From assembly GCA_046518185.1 (NCBI GenBank), contig JBKGRZ010000001.1, positions 1,240,001 through 1,304,000 of the forward strand: a stretch of 64,000 nt of DNA, given 5' to 3'. This stretch comes from Scandinavium vulneris_A. Lineage in GTDB: Bacteria > Pseudomonadota > Gammaproteobacteria > Enterobacterales > Enterobacteriaceae. A model generated the notes under the pieces. It had not been told where the DNA came from, did no database searches, and worked only from the letters and a program-made list of their open reading frames with translations. Below are positions 35,717-44,245 of the stretch, piece after piece (positions within the stretch are counted from its first letter, which is position 1; each line of letters starts with the position of its first letter). The position numbers and the translations under genes are program-made.

Positions 35717-35869
35717 TCCCGTGGCCTGCCCCTGCGGGCAGGCCCTTGCATTTCCTCGCCCTGCCCCCACATCGATTGCAATGCTTGCACCTTTAATCGC
35801 TTGCGCGAATAATTTCCTTTGTACATTTACAAAAACGCCCGCCGTGGCACCAGGTAAAAGAGGAACAGT

Positions 35870-36925
35870 TTGAATACAGAAACCCGTGAAATCACCCTCG
35901 AGCCTGCGGACAACGATCGTCTGCTGAGCCTCTGCGGTCCGTTTGATGACAACATCAAACATCTTGAGCGACGACTGGGTATCGAAATCAACCGCCGCGA
36001 TAACCACTTCAAACTCACCGGACGCGCTATCTGCGTGAACGCCGCCGCAGATATCCTGCGCAGCCTGTATGTCGATACGGCGCCTATGCGCGGCCAGACG
36101 CAGGACATCGATCCGGAACAGATTCATCTGGCTATCAAAGAAGCCCGCGTGCTGGAGCAAACCGCCGATAGCGTGCCGGACTACGGTAAAGCCATCAATA
36201 TCAAGACCAAGCGCGGCGTTATCAAACCGCGTACCCCGAACCAGGCGCAGTACATCGCCAATATTCTCGACCACGACATCACCTTTGGCGTAGGCCCTGC
36301 GGGGACCGGTAAAACCTATCTGGCCGTTGCGGCCGCGGTCGATGCGCTGGAGCGTCAGGAAATTCGCCGCATTCTGCTGACCCGTCCGGCAGTTGAAGCC
36401 GGTGAGAAACTGGGCTTCCTGCCCGGCGATTTAAGCCAGAAAGTTGACCCGTATCTACGTCCGCTGTATGACGCGCTGTTCGAGATGCTCGGCTTCGAAA
36501 AGGTTGAGAAACTGATTGAGCGCAACGTGATTGAAGTGGCACCGTTGGCCTATATGCGCGGTCGTACGCTGAACGATGCGTTCATCATTCTGGATGAAAG
36601 TCAGAACACCACCATCGAGCAGATGAAGATGTTCCTGACCCGTATCGGCTTTAACTCGAAGGCGGTGATCACCGGGGACGTAACCCAGATTGACCTGCCG
36701 CGTAACGTCAAATCGGGTCTACGACATGCCGTTGAAGTGCTGGCGGAAGTAGACGAAATCAGCTTCAACTTCTTCCATAGCGAAGACGTGGTACGCCATC
36801 CGGTGGTAGCCCGCATTGTTAACGCCTATGAGGCGTGGGAAGAAGCAGAACAAAAACGTAAAGCCGAGCAGGCCGCCGAGCGCAAGCGCGAAGCGCTGGC
36901 AACGCAGGAGCAAGAGCATAAATGA
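35870..36925 (+). CDS. ybeZ: PhoH-family ATPase YbeZ
   Basis: A 351-residue protein (346 in E. coli). The N-terminal KH-like segment is followed by a PhoH ATPase domain with Walker A GVGPAGTGKTYLAV (about residues 141-154) and Walker B AFIILDESQNT. A charged C-terminal tail is rich in Lys, Glu, Arg and Ala. It starts with TTG after AAGAGGAA, as in E. coli. It overlaps ybeY by 4 bp and is thought to work with this RNase in rRNA or ribosome processing; the precise role is unsettled. Confidence 0.96.
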   Translation: MNTETREITLEPADNDRLLSLCGPFDDNIKHLERRLGIEINRRDNHFKLTGRAICVNAAADILRSLYVDTAPMRGQTQDIDPEQIHLAIKEARVLEQTADSVPDYGKAINIKTKRGVIKPRTPNQAQYIANILDHDITFGVGPAGTGKTYLAVAAAVDALERQEIRRILLTRPAVEAGEKLGFLPGDLSQKVDPYLRPLYDALFEMLGFEKVEKLIERNVIEVAPLAYMRGRTLNDAFIILDESQNTTIEQMKMFLTRIGFNSKAVITGDVTQIDLPRNVKSGLRHAVEVLAEVDEISFNFFHSEDVVRHPVVARIVNAYEAWEEAEQKRKAEQAAERKREALATQEQEHK

Positions 36926-37389
36926 GTTCGGTTATTCTGGATTTACAGGTCGCAACGGAAGACGAAAAAGGTCTGCCGCAGGAAGCTCAGTTTCAACGCT
37001 GGCTGGATGCTACCATCCCGGCGTTTCAGGCCGAGTCTGAGGTGACTATCCGTCTGGTTGATGAAGCGGAAAGCCACGAGCTGAATCTGACCTATCGCGG
37101 AAAAGACAAGTCGACCAATGTCCTCTCCTTCCCGTTCGAGGCACCACCGGGCATGGAAATGCCGCTGCTCGGTGACCTCATCATCTGCCGTCAGGTGGTT
37201 GAGCGTGAAGCCGAAGAACAGGGTAAACCGCTCGAGGCCCACTGGGCGCATATGGTTATCCACGGCAGTCTGCATCTGCTCGGCTATGACCATATTGAAG
37301 ACGAAGAAGCGGAAGAGATGGAAAGTCTGGAAACGGAGATAATGCTTGCTCTGAACTATGATGATCCGTACATTGCCGAGAAAGAGTAA
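36922..37389 (+). CDS. ybeY: Endoribonuclease YbeY
   Basis: A 155-residue UPF0054 metalloprotein required for 16S rRNA 3'-end maturation and 70S ribosome quality control. The zinc motif H-x3-H-x5-H is in HMVIHGSLHLLGYDH, and the catalytic-site arginine lies in LTYRGKDKSTNVLSFPF. It is translationally coupled to ybeZ by an ATGA overlap. Confidence 0.97.
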   Translation: MSSVILDLQVATEDEKGLPQEAQFQRWLDATIPAFQAESEVTIRLVDEAESHELNLTYRGKDKSTNVLSFPFEAPPGMEMPLLGDLIICRQVVEREAEEQGKPLEAHWAHMVIHGSLHLLGYDHIEDEEAEEMESLETEIMLALNYDDPYIAEKE

Positions 37390-37394
37390 CCTGT

Positions 37395-37455
37395 GCGGCG
37401 GCTAGCCGCCGCGCTGGCATTTTATGCCGTCTGATGCTGTGTTTACGCCAGACGG
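37395..37455. repeat. Two adjacent palindromes between ybeY and ybeX
   Basis: The first is the perfect 18-bp palindrome GCGGCGGCTAGCCGCCGC (37395-37412). The second has arms CCGTCTG (37427-37433) and CAGACGG (37449-37455) around a 15-nt loop, the form of a REP unit. They lie within the operon, so they may act as mRNA stabilisers or weak attenuators rather than as true terminators; neither is followed by a T run. Confidence 0.6.
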
Positions 37456-37490
37456 GAAGATTTATTTAACATGAGACCCCACACGACGCC

Positions 37491-38369
37491 ATGAGCGACG
37501 ACAACTCACACAGTAACGACACCTTAAACAGCAAAAAGGGATTCTTCTCCCTCTTACTGAGCCAACTGTTCCACGGCGAACCTAAAAACCGCGATGAACT
37601 GCTGGCGCTGATCCGTGATTCCGGGCAGAACGACCTTATCGACGAAGATACGCGCGACATGCTCGAAGGGGTTATGGATATTGCAGACCAACGCGTCCGC
37701 GACATCATGATCCCCCGTTCTCAAATGATTACCCTGAAACGCAGCCAGAGCCTGGACGAATGTCTCGATGTCATTATCGAGTCCGCCCACTCGCGTTTTC
37801 CAGTGATCAGCGAAGACAAAGATCACATCGAAGGGATTTTGATGGCCAAGGATCTGCTGCCGTTTATGCGCAGCGATGCCGAAGCTTTCAGCATGGATAA
37901 AGTGTTACGCCAGGCGGTGGTGGTGCCGGAAAGCAAGCGGGTTGACCGTATGCTGAAAGAGTTCCGCTCTCAGCGCTACCATATGGCGATTGTGATTGAC
38001 GAATTTGGCGGCGTCTCGGGTCTGGTGACCATCGAAGACATCCTCGAACTTATCGTCGGCGAAATTGAAGACGAATACGATGAAGAAGATGACATCGATT
38101 TCCGTCAACTGAGCCGTCACACCTGGACCGTTCGCGCACTGGCCTCGATTGAAGATTTCAACGAAGCCTACGGCACGCACTTTAGCGACGACGAAGTTGA
38201 TACCATCGGCGGCCTGGTCATGCAGGCGTTCGGTCACCTGCCTGCGCGCGGTGAATCGATTGTCATTGATGGTTACCAGTTCAAAGTTGCGATGGCTGAT
38301 AGCCGACGTATCATCCAGGTACATGTCAAACTTCCGGAAGATGCGCCACAGCCCAATCTGGAAGACTAA
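37491..38369 (+). CDS. ybeX: CBS-domain protein YbeX (CorC)
   Basis: A 292-residue cytosolic protein with a short N-terminal segment. Two CBS domains span about residues 70-190 (starting at MIPRSQMITL and including VIDEFGGVSGLVTIEDILEL). An acidic stretch EIEDEYDEEDDIDF leads into a C-terminal CorC/HlyC domain. It was linked to CorA-dependent magnesium and cobalt efflux in Salmonella and more recently to ribosome assembly, which fits its position after ybeZ-ybeY. There is no membrane part, unlike full-length CorB/CNNM proteins. Confidence 0.96.
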   Translation: MSDDNSHSNDTLNSKKGFFSLLLSQLFHGEPKNRDELLALIRDSGQNDLIDEDTRDMLEGVMDIADQRVRDIMIPRSQMITLKRSQSLDECLDVIIESAHSRFPVISEDKDHIEGILMAKDLLPFMRSDAEAFSMDKVLRQAVVVPESKRVDRMLKEFRSQRYHMAIVIDEFGGVSGLVTIEDILELIVGEIEDEYDEEDDIDFRQLSRHTWTVRALASIEDFNEAYGTHFSDDEVDTIGGLVMQAFGHLPARGESIVIDGYQFKVAMADSRRIIQVHVKLPEDAPQPNLED

Positions 38370-38391
38370 TTTTACGGGACGACAACGCTAA

Positions 38392-39930
38392 ATGGCATTT
38401 GCCTCTCTGATTGAACGCCAGCGCATTCGCCTGCTGCTGGCGCTACTTTTTGGTGCCTGCGGAACGCTGGCTTTTTCACCTTATGATTTCTGGCCTGCGG
38501 CGATTGTGTCGCTGATAGGGCTGCAAGGATTAACCCTCAACCGCCGTCCGCTGCAAAGTGCCTGGATTGGTTACTTCTGGGGGCTGGGCCTGTTTGGCTC
38601 AGGCATCAACTGGGTGTACGTCAGCATTGCGCAGTTTGGCGGTATGCCAGGCCCGGTGAACGTTTTCCTGGTGGTATTGCTCGCAGCATATCTATCGCTG
38701 TATACCGGGTTATTCGCCGGAGTGCTTTCGCGTCTGTGGCCAAAAGCGACCTGGATTCGCGTGGCTATTGCTGCACCTGCGGTGTGGCAAATCACCGAGT
38801 TCCTGCGCGGTTGGGTGTTGACCGGTTTCCCGTGGCTGCAGTTCGGCTACAGCCAGATTGACGGCCCGCTGAAAGGCCTCGCGCCGGTGATGGGCGTGGA
38901 GACCATTAACTTCCTGCTGATGATGGTTAGCGGCCTGCTGGCGCTGGCGTTAATGACCCGCAACTGGCGTCCGCTGGTCGTGGCGGTGGTGCTCTTCGCC
39001 CTGCCTTTCCCACTGCGCTATATCCAGTGGTATCAGTTGCTACCCGAGCGCACCACCGGGGTGTCGCTGGTACAAGGCAATATTCCTCAGTCGCTGAAGT
39101 GGGATGAAAAAGAGCTGATCAACACGCTGCAGATTTATCTCAATGCGACCGCGAAAGTCATGGGCAAATCACAGCTCATCATTTGGCCAGAATCCGCCAT
39201 TCCGGATCTCGAAATCAATCAGCAGCGCCTGCTCAGCATGATGGACGATATGTTGCGCGCCAAAAACAGCTCGTTGATAACCGGGGTCGTCGATTCGCGT
39301 CTTAACGCCCAAAACCGTTACGACACCTATAACACCATCATTACGCTCGGCAAAGATAACCCGTACAGCTACAACTCTACCGACCGGTACAACAAGAACC
39401 ATCTGGTGCCGTTCGGTGAATTTGTACCGCTGGAGTCAATTCTGCGTCCGCTGGCACCGTTCTTTGACCTGCCGATGTCATCGTTTAGCCGTGGGCCGTA
39501 CGTCCAGCCCCAGCTCTCGGCGCATGGTCTGAAGCTGACCCCGGCGATTTGCTACGAGGTTATTCTCGGCGAGCAGGTGCGCGACAACTTCCGCCCGGAT
39601 ACCGATTTCCTGCTGACCATCTCTAACGATGCGTGGTTCGGTAAATCGATTGGCCCGTGGCAGCACTTCCAGATGGCACGGATGCGCGCCCTGGAACTGG
39701 CGCGACCGCTGCTGCGTAGCACCAACAACGGGATTACCGCGGTGATTAATCCGCACGGCGATGTGCAGGCGATGATCCCGCAGTTTACTCGCGAGGTATT
39801 GACCACCACGGTAACGCCAACCTCCGGCCTGACGCCATACGCCCGCTTCGGCAACTGGCCGCTGTGGATCCTCACCGCACTGTTCGGTTTTGGCGCCCTG
39901 GTGATGAGCCTTCGTCAGCGTCGTCGCTAG
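38392..39930 (+). CDS. lnt: Apolipoprotein N-acyltransferase
   Basis: A 512-residue essential inner-membrane enzyme that adds the third acyl chain to lipoproteins. The N-terminal half has six hydrophobic helices. The C-terminal half is a periplasmic nitrilase domain with the catalytic Glu-Lys-Cys set in WPESAIPD (about 267), KNHLVPFGE (about 335) and ICYEVILGE (about 387). It lies 22 bp after ybeX, in the same operon. Confidence 0.98.
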   Translation: MAFASLIERQRIRLLLALLFGACGTLAFSPYDFWPAAIVSLIGLQGLTLNRRPLQSAWIGYFWGLGLFGSGINWVYVSIAQFGGMPGPVNVFLVVLLAAYLSLYTGLFAGVLSRLWPKATWIRVAIAAPAVWQITEFLRGWVLTGFPWLQFGYSQIDGPLKGLAPVMGVETINFLLMMVSGLLALALMTRNWRPLVVAVVLFALPFPLRYIQWYQLLPERTTGVSLVQGNIPQSLKWDEKELINTLQIYLNATAKVMGKSQLIIWPESAIPDLEINQQRLLSMMDDMLRAKNSSLITGVVDSRLNAQNRYDTYNTIITLGKDNPYSYNSTDRYNKNHLVPFGEFVPLESILRPLAPFFDLPMSSFSRGPYVQPQLSAHGLKLTPAICYEVILGEQVRDNFRPDTDFLLTISNDAWFGKSIGPWQHFQMARMRALELARPLLRSTNNGITAVINPHGDVQAMIPQFTREVLTTTVTPTSGLTPYARFGNWPLWILTALFGFGALVMSLRQRRR

Positions 39931-39944
39931 TTTTTCCTTCACCC

Positions 39945-39969
39945 TACCCTCTCCTCCAGCGAGAGGGTA
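39945..39969. repeat. Intergenic palindrome after lnt
   Basis: A perfect 9-bp stem TACCCTCTC/GAGAGGGTA with loop CTCCAGC lies 14 bp after the lnt stop. There is no T run, so it is either a weak terminator or one of the CCCTCTCC-GGAGAGGG palindromes dispersed in enterobacterial intergenic DNA. Confidence 0.55.
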
Positions 39970-40067
39970 TCGCCCCCCATTTCTGGCACGCCAATTGCTT
40001 TGTTAATTCAGAGAGCTGCGTGATTTGCCTCAGTGCAACCCGGTCGCACCAATAACACTCAGCGGTA

Positions 40068-40082
40068 GCACCCTTTCGGTGC
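40068..40082 (+). promoter_or_regulatory. NtrC-type enhancer palindrome upstream of gltI
   Basis: GCACC-CTTTC-GGTGC is a perfect match to the NtrC core GCACC-N5-GGTGC, followed by AAT as in the glnA sites. It lies about 200 bp before gltI. Downstream TGGCTTAACACTGCA (40183-40197) resembles a sigma-54 -24/-12 element, but with nine rather than ten bases between GG and GC. The 39970-40280 gap also holds an 8-bp inverted repeat TTAAGCCA/TGGCTTAA (40157-40164 with 40083+100 to 40190). I see no gene in it. Confidence 0.6.
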
Positions 40083-40280
40083 AATGGAGCATTTTTGCCT
40101 TAAAACGGTGCGGCGCACTTCGCAAAAACAAACAATATCGCAGCAAAATCTTTACATTAAGCCAAACTAAATGTTAACAAACTGGCTTAACACTGCACAC
40201 ACAAGTGGCAGGCTATAACAACACAACACTCACATGGGTATCTGCGCGTCACTGACGCCACGATAAGGAAGGAGTTGGAT

Positions 40281-41192
40281 ATGCAATTACGTAAACTGGC
40301 CGCAGCAATGCTGGTGATGGGAATGTCCGCCGGGCTGGCACATGCCGATGATGCAGCGCCGGCAGCAGGCAAAAGCACGCTGGACAAAATCGCCAAAAAT
40401 GGCGTGATTGTGGTCGGCCACCGTGAATCATCCGTACCGTTCTCATACTACGACAACCAGCAGAAAGTGGTCGGCTACTCACAGGACTATTCCAACGCTA
40501 TCGTTGACGCTATTAAGAAGAAGCTCAACAAACCTGACCTGCAGGTGAAGTTGATCCCGATTACCTCCCAGAATCGTATCCCGCTGTTGCAGAACGGTAC
40601 CTTTGACTTCGAGTGTGGTTCTACCACCAATAACCTCGAGCGTCAGAAACAGGCTGCGTTCTCTGACACCATCTTCGTGGTCGGCACCCGCCTGCTGGTC
40701 AAGAAAGGTGGCCCAATCAAAGATTTCGCCGATCTGAAAGGCAAAGCGGTGGTCGTGACCTCCGGTACCACCTCTGAAGTGCTGCTGCACAAACTGAACG
40801 ATGACAAGAAAATGGACATGCGCATCATCAGTGCTAAAGACCACGGCGACTCCTTCCGTACTTTGGAAAGCGGCCGCGCGGTGGCGTTCATGATGGATGA
40901 CGCGTTGTTGGCAGGCGAACGTGCAAAAGCGAAGAAACCTGACAACTGGGAAATCCTCGGCACGCCTCAGTCTAAAGAAGCGTACGGCTGTATGCTGCGT
41001 AAAGACGATCCGCAGTTCAAGAAGCTGATGGATGACACCATTGCCCAGGCGCAGACCTCGGGTGAAGCGGCGAAGTGGTTCGAAAAATGGTTCAAGAACC
41101 CAATCCCACCGAAGAACCTGAACATGAACTTCGAACTGTCTGACGACATGAAGACCCTGTTCAAAGAACCGAATGACAAAGCACTTAACTAA
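40281..41192 (+). CDS. gltI: Glutamate/aspartate ABC transporter substrate-binding protein GltI
   Basis: A 303-residue periplasmic binding protein (302 in E. coli). A signal peptide (MQLRKLAAAMLVMGMSAGLA) is cut after AHA before DDAAP. A family 3 solute-binding fold follows, with GTFDFECGSTTNN, VVTSGTTSEVLL and FRTLESGRAVAFMMDD. The ATG at 40281 follows AAGGAGTTG; a TTG two codons upstream would merely add two residues. It is the first gene of gltIJKL. Confidence 0.97.
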   Translation: MQLRKLAAAMLVMGMSAGLAHADDAAPAAGKSTLDKIAKNGVIVVGHRESSVPFSYYDNQQKVVGYSQDYSNAIVDAIKKKLNKPDLQVKLIPITSQNRIPLLQNGTFDFECGSTTNNLERQKQAAFSDTIFVVGTRLLVKKGGPIKDFADLKGKAVVVTSGTTSEVLLHKLNDDKKMDMRIISAKDHGDSFRTLESGRAVAFMMDDALLAGERAKAKKPDNWEILGTPQSKEAYGCMLRKDDPQFKKLMDDTIAQAQTSGEAAKWFEKWFKNPIPPKNLNMNFELSDDMKTLFKEPNDKALN

Positions 41193-41334
41193 TTAAAACA
41201 ACGATGGGCGGGTTCGCCTGCCCTCTCGATTGTCGGGAAGCATGGACAGACTATACGCGGAGTGGTCGTTCCCCATTCAGCGCGAAAAGAGCTTCTCACC
41301 AATCTTCGAGGGTAGCGCTGCTACCCTTTTTTTT
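41193..41334 (+). ncRNA. sroC: sRNA SroC (gltI-gltJ intergenic)
   Basis: The 154-bp gltI-gltJ gap has no reading frame of its own. It ends in a strong terminator (41310-41334) although the operon continues. In E. coli and Salmonella this region yields SroC, an Hfq-bound RNA cut from the gltI mRNA that soaks up the sRNA GcvB. The internal hairpin GGGCGGGTTCGCCTGCCC (41202-41219) is visible. The 5' end depends on RNase E cleavage, so the start is approximate. Confidence 0.75.
41310..41334 (+). terminator. Rho-independent terminator between gltI and gltJ
   Basis: A 7-bp perfect stem GGGTAGC/GCTACCC with loop GCT is followed by eight T. It makes the 3' end of SroC and should lower gltJKL relative to gltI by partial read-through. 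Confidence 0.92.
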
Positions 41335-41346
41335 CGGAGTCCATTT

Positions 41347-42087
41347 ATGTCAATCGACTGGAACTGGGGTATTTTTCTGCAACAAGCCCCGTTCGGCAAC
41401 ACCACCTATCTTGGCTGGTTGTGGAGCGGATTTCAGGTCACCGTGGCGCTGTCTGTCACGGCCTGGATTATCGCTTTCCTCGTCGGCTCGCTGTTCGGCA
41501 TTCTGCGTACCGTACCCAACCGAATCCTCTCCGGAATCGGGACGCTGTACGTTGAACTGTTCCGTAACGTTCCGCTGATCGTTCAGTTCTTTACCTGGTA
41601 TCTGGTTATCCCGGAACTGCTGCCGGAAAACCTCGGTATGTGGTTTAAGTCAGAACTTGATCCCAACATTCAATTTTTTATCTCTTCAATGATGTGTCTG
41701 GGCCTGTTTACTGCTGCCCGCGTCTGCGAGCAGGTGCGAGCCGCGATTCAGTCGCTGCCGCGCGGACAGAAAAACGCCGGGCTGGCAATGGGCCTGACGC
41801 TGCCACAAACCTATCGATATGTGCTGCTGCCAAATGCCTACCGCGTGATCGTGCCGCCAATGACCTCCGAGATGATGAACCTGGTGAAAAACTCGGCCAT
41901 CGCCTCGACTATCGGTCTGGTGGACATGGCGGCGCAGGCCGGGAAACTGCTGGACTACTCGGCGCATGCCTGGGAATCCTTCACTGCCATCACTCTGGCC
42001 TACGTCCTGATTAACGCGATTATCATGCTGGTGATGAATCTGGTTGAACGTAAGGTTCGCCTGCCGGGCAATATGGGAGGCAAATAA
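41347..42087 (+). CDS. gltJ: Glutamate/aspartate ABC transporter permease GltJ
   Basis: A 246-residue inner-membrane permease of the polar amino-acid class, five helices, same length as E. coli. The EAA-type loop that docks on GltL is AAIQSLPRGQKNAGLAMGLT. The start at 41347 follows TCGGAGT. Longer in-frame starts lie across the SroC terminator and are rejected. It overlaps gltK by 1 bp (TAATG). Confidence 0.97.
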   Translation: MSIDWNWGIFLQQAPFGNTTYLGWLWSGFQVTVALSVTAWIIAFLVGSLFGILRTVPNRILSGIGTLYVELFRNVPLIVQFFTWYLVIPELLPENLGMWFKSELDPNIQFFISSMMCLGLFTAARVCEQVRAAIQSLPRGQKNAGLAMGLTLPQTYRYVLLPNAYRVIVPPMTSEMMNLVKNSAIASTIGLVDMAAQAGKLLDYSAHAWESFTAITLAYVLINAIIMLVMNLVERKVRLPGNMGGK

Positions 42088-42761
42088 TGTACGAGTTTGA
42101 CTGGAGTTCCATCGTTCCTTCGATGCCCTACCTGCTGGCAGGTCTGGTCATTACCCTGAAAATCACCGTTACCGCAATCATCATCGGGATTGTCTGGGGC
42201 ACGCTGTTGGCGGTCATGCGCCTGTCAACGTTCAAGCCGCTGGCGTGGTTTGCCACGGCCTACGTGAACGTGTTCCGTTCTATTCCACTGGTGATGGTGC
42301 TGCTGTGGTTCTACCTGATTGTGCCGGGCTTTTTACAACAGGTGCTCGGGCTGTCGCCGAAGGCCGATATCCGTCTGATTTCCGCGATGGTGGCATTCTC
42401 AATGTTCGAGGCCGCCTATTATTCGGAAATTATCCGCGCAGGTATTCAGAGCGTTTCGCGTGGGCAAGGTAACGCCGCACTGGCGTTGGGGATGACCCAC
42501 TGGCAATCGATGAAACTGATCATTTTGCCGCAGGCGTTCCGGGCAATGGTGCCGTTGCTGCTGACCCAAGGGATTGTCCTGTTCCAGGATACCTCGCTGG
42601 TGTACGTCCTGAGCCTCGCCGATTTCTTCCGTACCGCATCGACCATTGGCGAGCGTGACGGAACCCAGGTTGAGATGATCCTGTTCGCAGGAGCCGTCTA
42701 CTTTGTTATCAGTTTAAGCGCCTCGCTGTTGGTCACCTATTTGAAGAAAAGGACCGTGTAA
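42087..42761 (+). CDS. gltK: Glutamate/aspartate ABC transporter permease GltK
   Basis: A 224-residue second permease subunit of the GltIJKL importer, five helices. It carries the amino-acid permease docking loop AGIQSVSRGQGNAALALGMT. It is coupled to gltJ and gltL by one-base stop/start overlaps (TAATG on both sides). Confidence 0.97.
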   Translation: MYEFDWSSIVPSMPYLLAGLVITLKITVTAIIIGIVWGTLLAVMRLSTFKPLAWFATAYVNVFRSIPLVMVLLWFYLIVPGFLQQVLGLSPKADIRLISAMVAFSMFEAAYYSEIIRAGIQSVSRGQGNAALALGMTHWQSMKLIILPQAFRAMVPLLLTQGIVLFQDTSLVYVLSLADFFRTASTIGERDGTQVEMILFAGAVYFVISLSASLLVTYLKKRTV

Positions 42762-43486
42762 TGATTTCCCTGAAAAATGTTTCGAAATGGTATGGTCACT
42801 TTCAGGTGCTCACCGACTGCTCCACGGAAGTGAAAAAAGGCGAAGTTGTGGTGGTATGTGGCCCATCGGGTTCCGGTAAATCCACGCTTATCAAAACCGT
42901 TAACGGCCTGGAACCGGTGCAGAAAGGTGAAATTCTGGTCAACGGCACCCAGGTTAACAATAAGAAGACCGATCTCGCCAAACTGCGTTCGAACGTCGGC
43001 ATGGTGTTCCAGCATTTCGAGCTGTTCCCGCATCTGTCGATTATTGAAAACCTGACGCTGGCACAGGTCAAAGTGCTCAAGCGCGATAAAACCGCCGCGC
43101 GAACCAAAGGCCTGAAACTGCTGGAACGTGTCGGTCTGTCTGCCCATGCGGATAAGTTCCCGGCGCAGCTTTCCGGCGGGCAGCAGCAGCGTGTGGCGAT
43201 CGCCCGTGCGCTATGTATGGATCCGGTGGCAATGCTGTTTGACGAACCGACCTCGGCACTCGATCCGGAAATGATCAATGAAGTGTTAGACGTCATGGTT
43301 GAGTTGGCGCACGAAGGAATGACGATGATGGTGGTCACCCACGAAATGGGCTTTGCCCGCAAAGTGGCGAATCGCGTTATCTTTATGGATGAAGGCAAAA
43401 TCGTCGAAGATTCCGACAAAGACGACTTCTTCAATAATCCGAAGTCAGACCGCGCGAAAGATTTCCTCGCGAAAATCCTGCACTGA
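42761..43486 (+). CDS. gltL: Glutamate/aspartate ABC transporter ATP-binding protein GltL
   Basis: A 241-residue cytosolic ATPase of the PAAT family. It has Walker A GPSGSGKST (about residues 33-41), Q-loop MVFQHFELFPH, signature LSGGQQQRVAIARAL, Walker B AMLFDEPTSALDP and the switch histidine VTHEMG. It is the last gene of gltIJKL. In E. coli rihA and the hscC cluster follow; here ybeL follows at once. Confidence 0.98.
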   Translation: MISLKNVSKWYGHFQVLTDCSTEVKKGEVVVVCGPSGSGKSTLIKTVNGLEPVQKGEILVNGTQVNNKKTDLAKLRSNVGMVFQHFELFPHLSIIENLTLAQVKVLKRDKTAARTKGLKLLERVGLSAHADKFPAQLSGGQQQRVAIARALCMDPVAMLFDEPTSALDPEMINEVLDVMVELAHEGMTMMVVTHEMGFARKVANRVIFMDEGKIVEDSDKDDFFNNPKSDRAKDFLAKILH

Positions 43487-43500
43487 TTTTACTGTTAATA

Positions 43501-43527
43501 GCCCGGCAGCGCTGACGCTGACCGGGC
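43501..43527. repeat. REP-like palindrome between gltL and ybeL
   Basis: A nested hairpin: outer arms GCCCGG/CCGGGC, inner arms CAGCG/CGCTG, loop CTGA. The pattern is close to an E. coli Y-type REP unit and to the one after nagD. It lies between convergent genes and may also act as their common transcription end. Confidence 0.7.
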
Positions 43528-43548
43528 CAACAACACCGTGGTATTTGA

Positions 43549-44031
43549 TTAAGGCTCAAACGCCTTACGCTGAAACTGGTCATGGCCACATTTCGGGCAC
43601 AGGGGCAGCACGTCAGGCGAGTAGACCGCCAGATGGAAATGGCATTTTTCGCACACCAGATTCCCCAGCCCCACCACTTCTCCGCTGTGATACACGCCGT
43701 GATGATTCAAGTCCTGAAACACCTCGCGCCATTCGAGCTGCGTTTTATCGGTAATATCCGCCAGTTCCTGCCAGATACTTTCCTTTATCACCCGCATAAA
43801 CACGCTGTCTTTTAGCTCGTCCTGGCTTTCCCCATAGCTGATGGCGAACTCCTCGAGATCGCGGCGCACCGCCCTTGTCAGCTCATCCACTTCGGTTCGG
43901 GTTAACTCCCCGGTCTGGCTGACACGCTCCCGCGCCTGTTCGACCAGCGCGTCAATATCGCGCTCTCCGTTACGCAGGCGTTCCGTTAGTGTCGTCACCA
44001 GTTCACGATAATATTGAGCAACCTTGTTCAT
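43549..44031 (-). CDS. ybeL: Zinc-ribbon containing protein YbeL (DUF1451)
   Basis: A 160-residue protein. The N-terminal two thirds are highly charged and helical (probable coiled coil, YYRELVTTLTERLRNGERDI). The C-terminus is a zinc ribbon with CEKCHF and CPKCGHDQF. The function is not known. It converges on gltL and is divergent from leuS. Confidence 0.92.
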   Translation of the reverse strand: MNKVAQYYRELVTTLTERLRNGERDIDALVEQARERVSQTGELTRTEVDELTRAVRRDLEEFAISYGESQDELKDSVFMRVIKESIWQELADITDKTQLEWREVFQDLNHHGVYHSGEVVGLGNLVCEKCHFHLAVYSPDVLPLCPKCGHDQFQRKAFEP

Positions 44032-44245
44032 TGTTTCATCTCCCGGGCGGTTAACGTCCTCTAATGATAGACCTTATTTCCTGATAGCTTTGTCAGGTTA
44101 GCCACAGAGACGGTAAATAAACGCCTGTCAGGAGTGTGCGAAAGGCTGTTTTGACGTGGCCGTTTGGGCTATGCTATGCGGATCTGAATGACCACATCCA
44201 TTGGCTACGTTTGTAGCTGTATTGAAAACAGGACCACTGGCTGCC

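Noticed and set aside
40183..40197. TGGCTTAACACTGCA as a functional sigma-54 promoter of gltI
   Set aside because: The GG and GC are nine bases apart, whereas sigma-54 needs ten, so I list it only as a near match.
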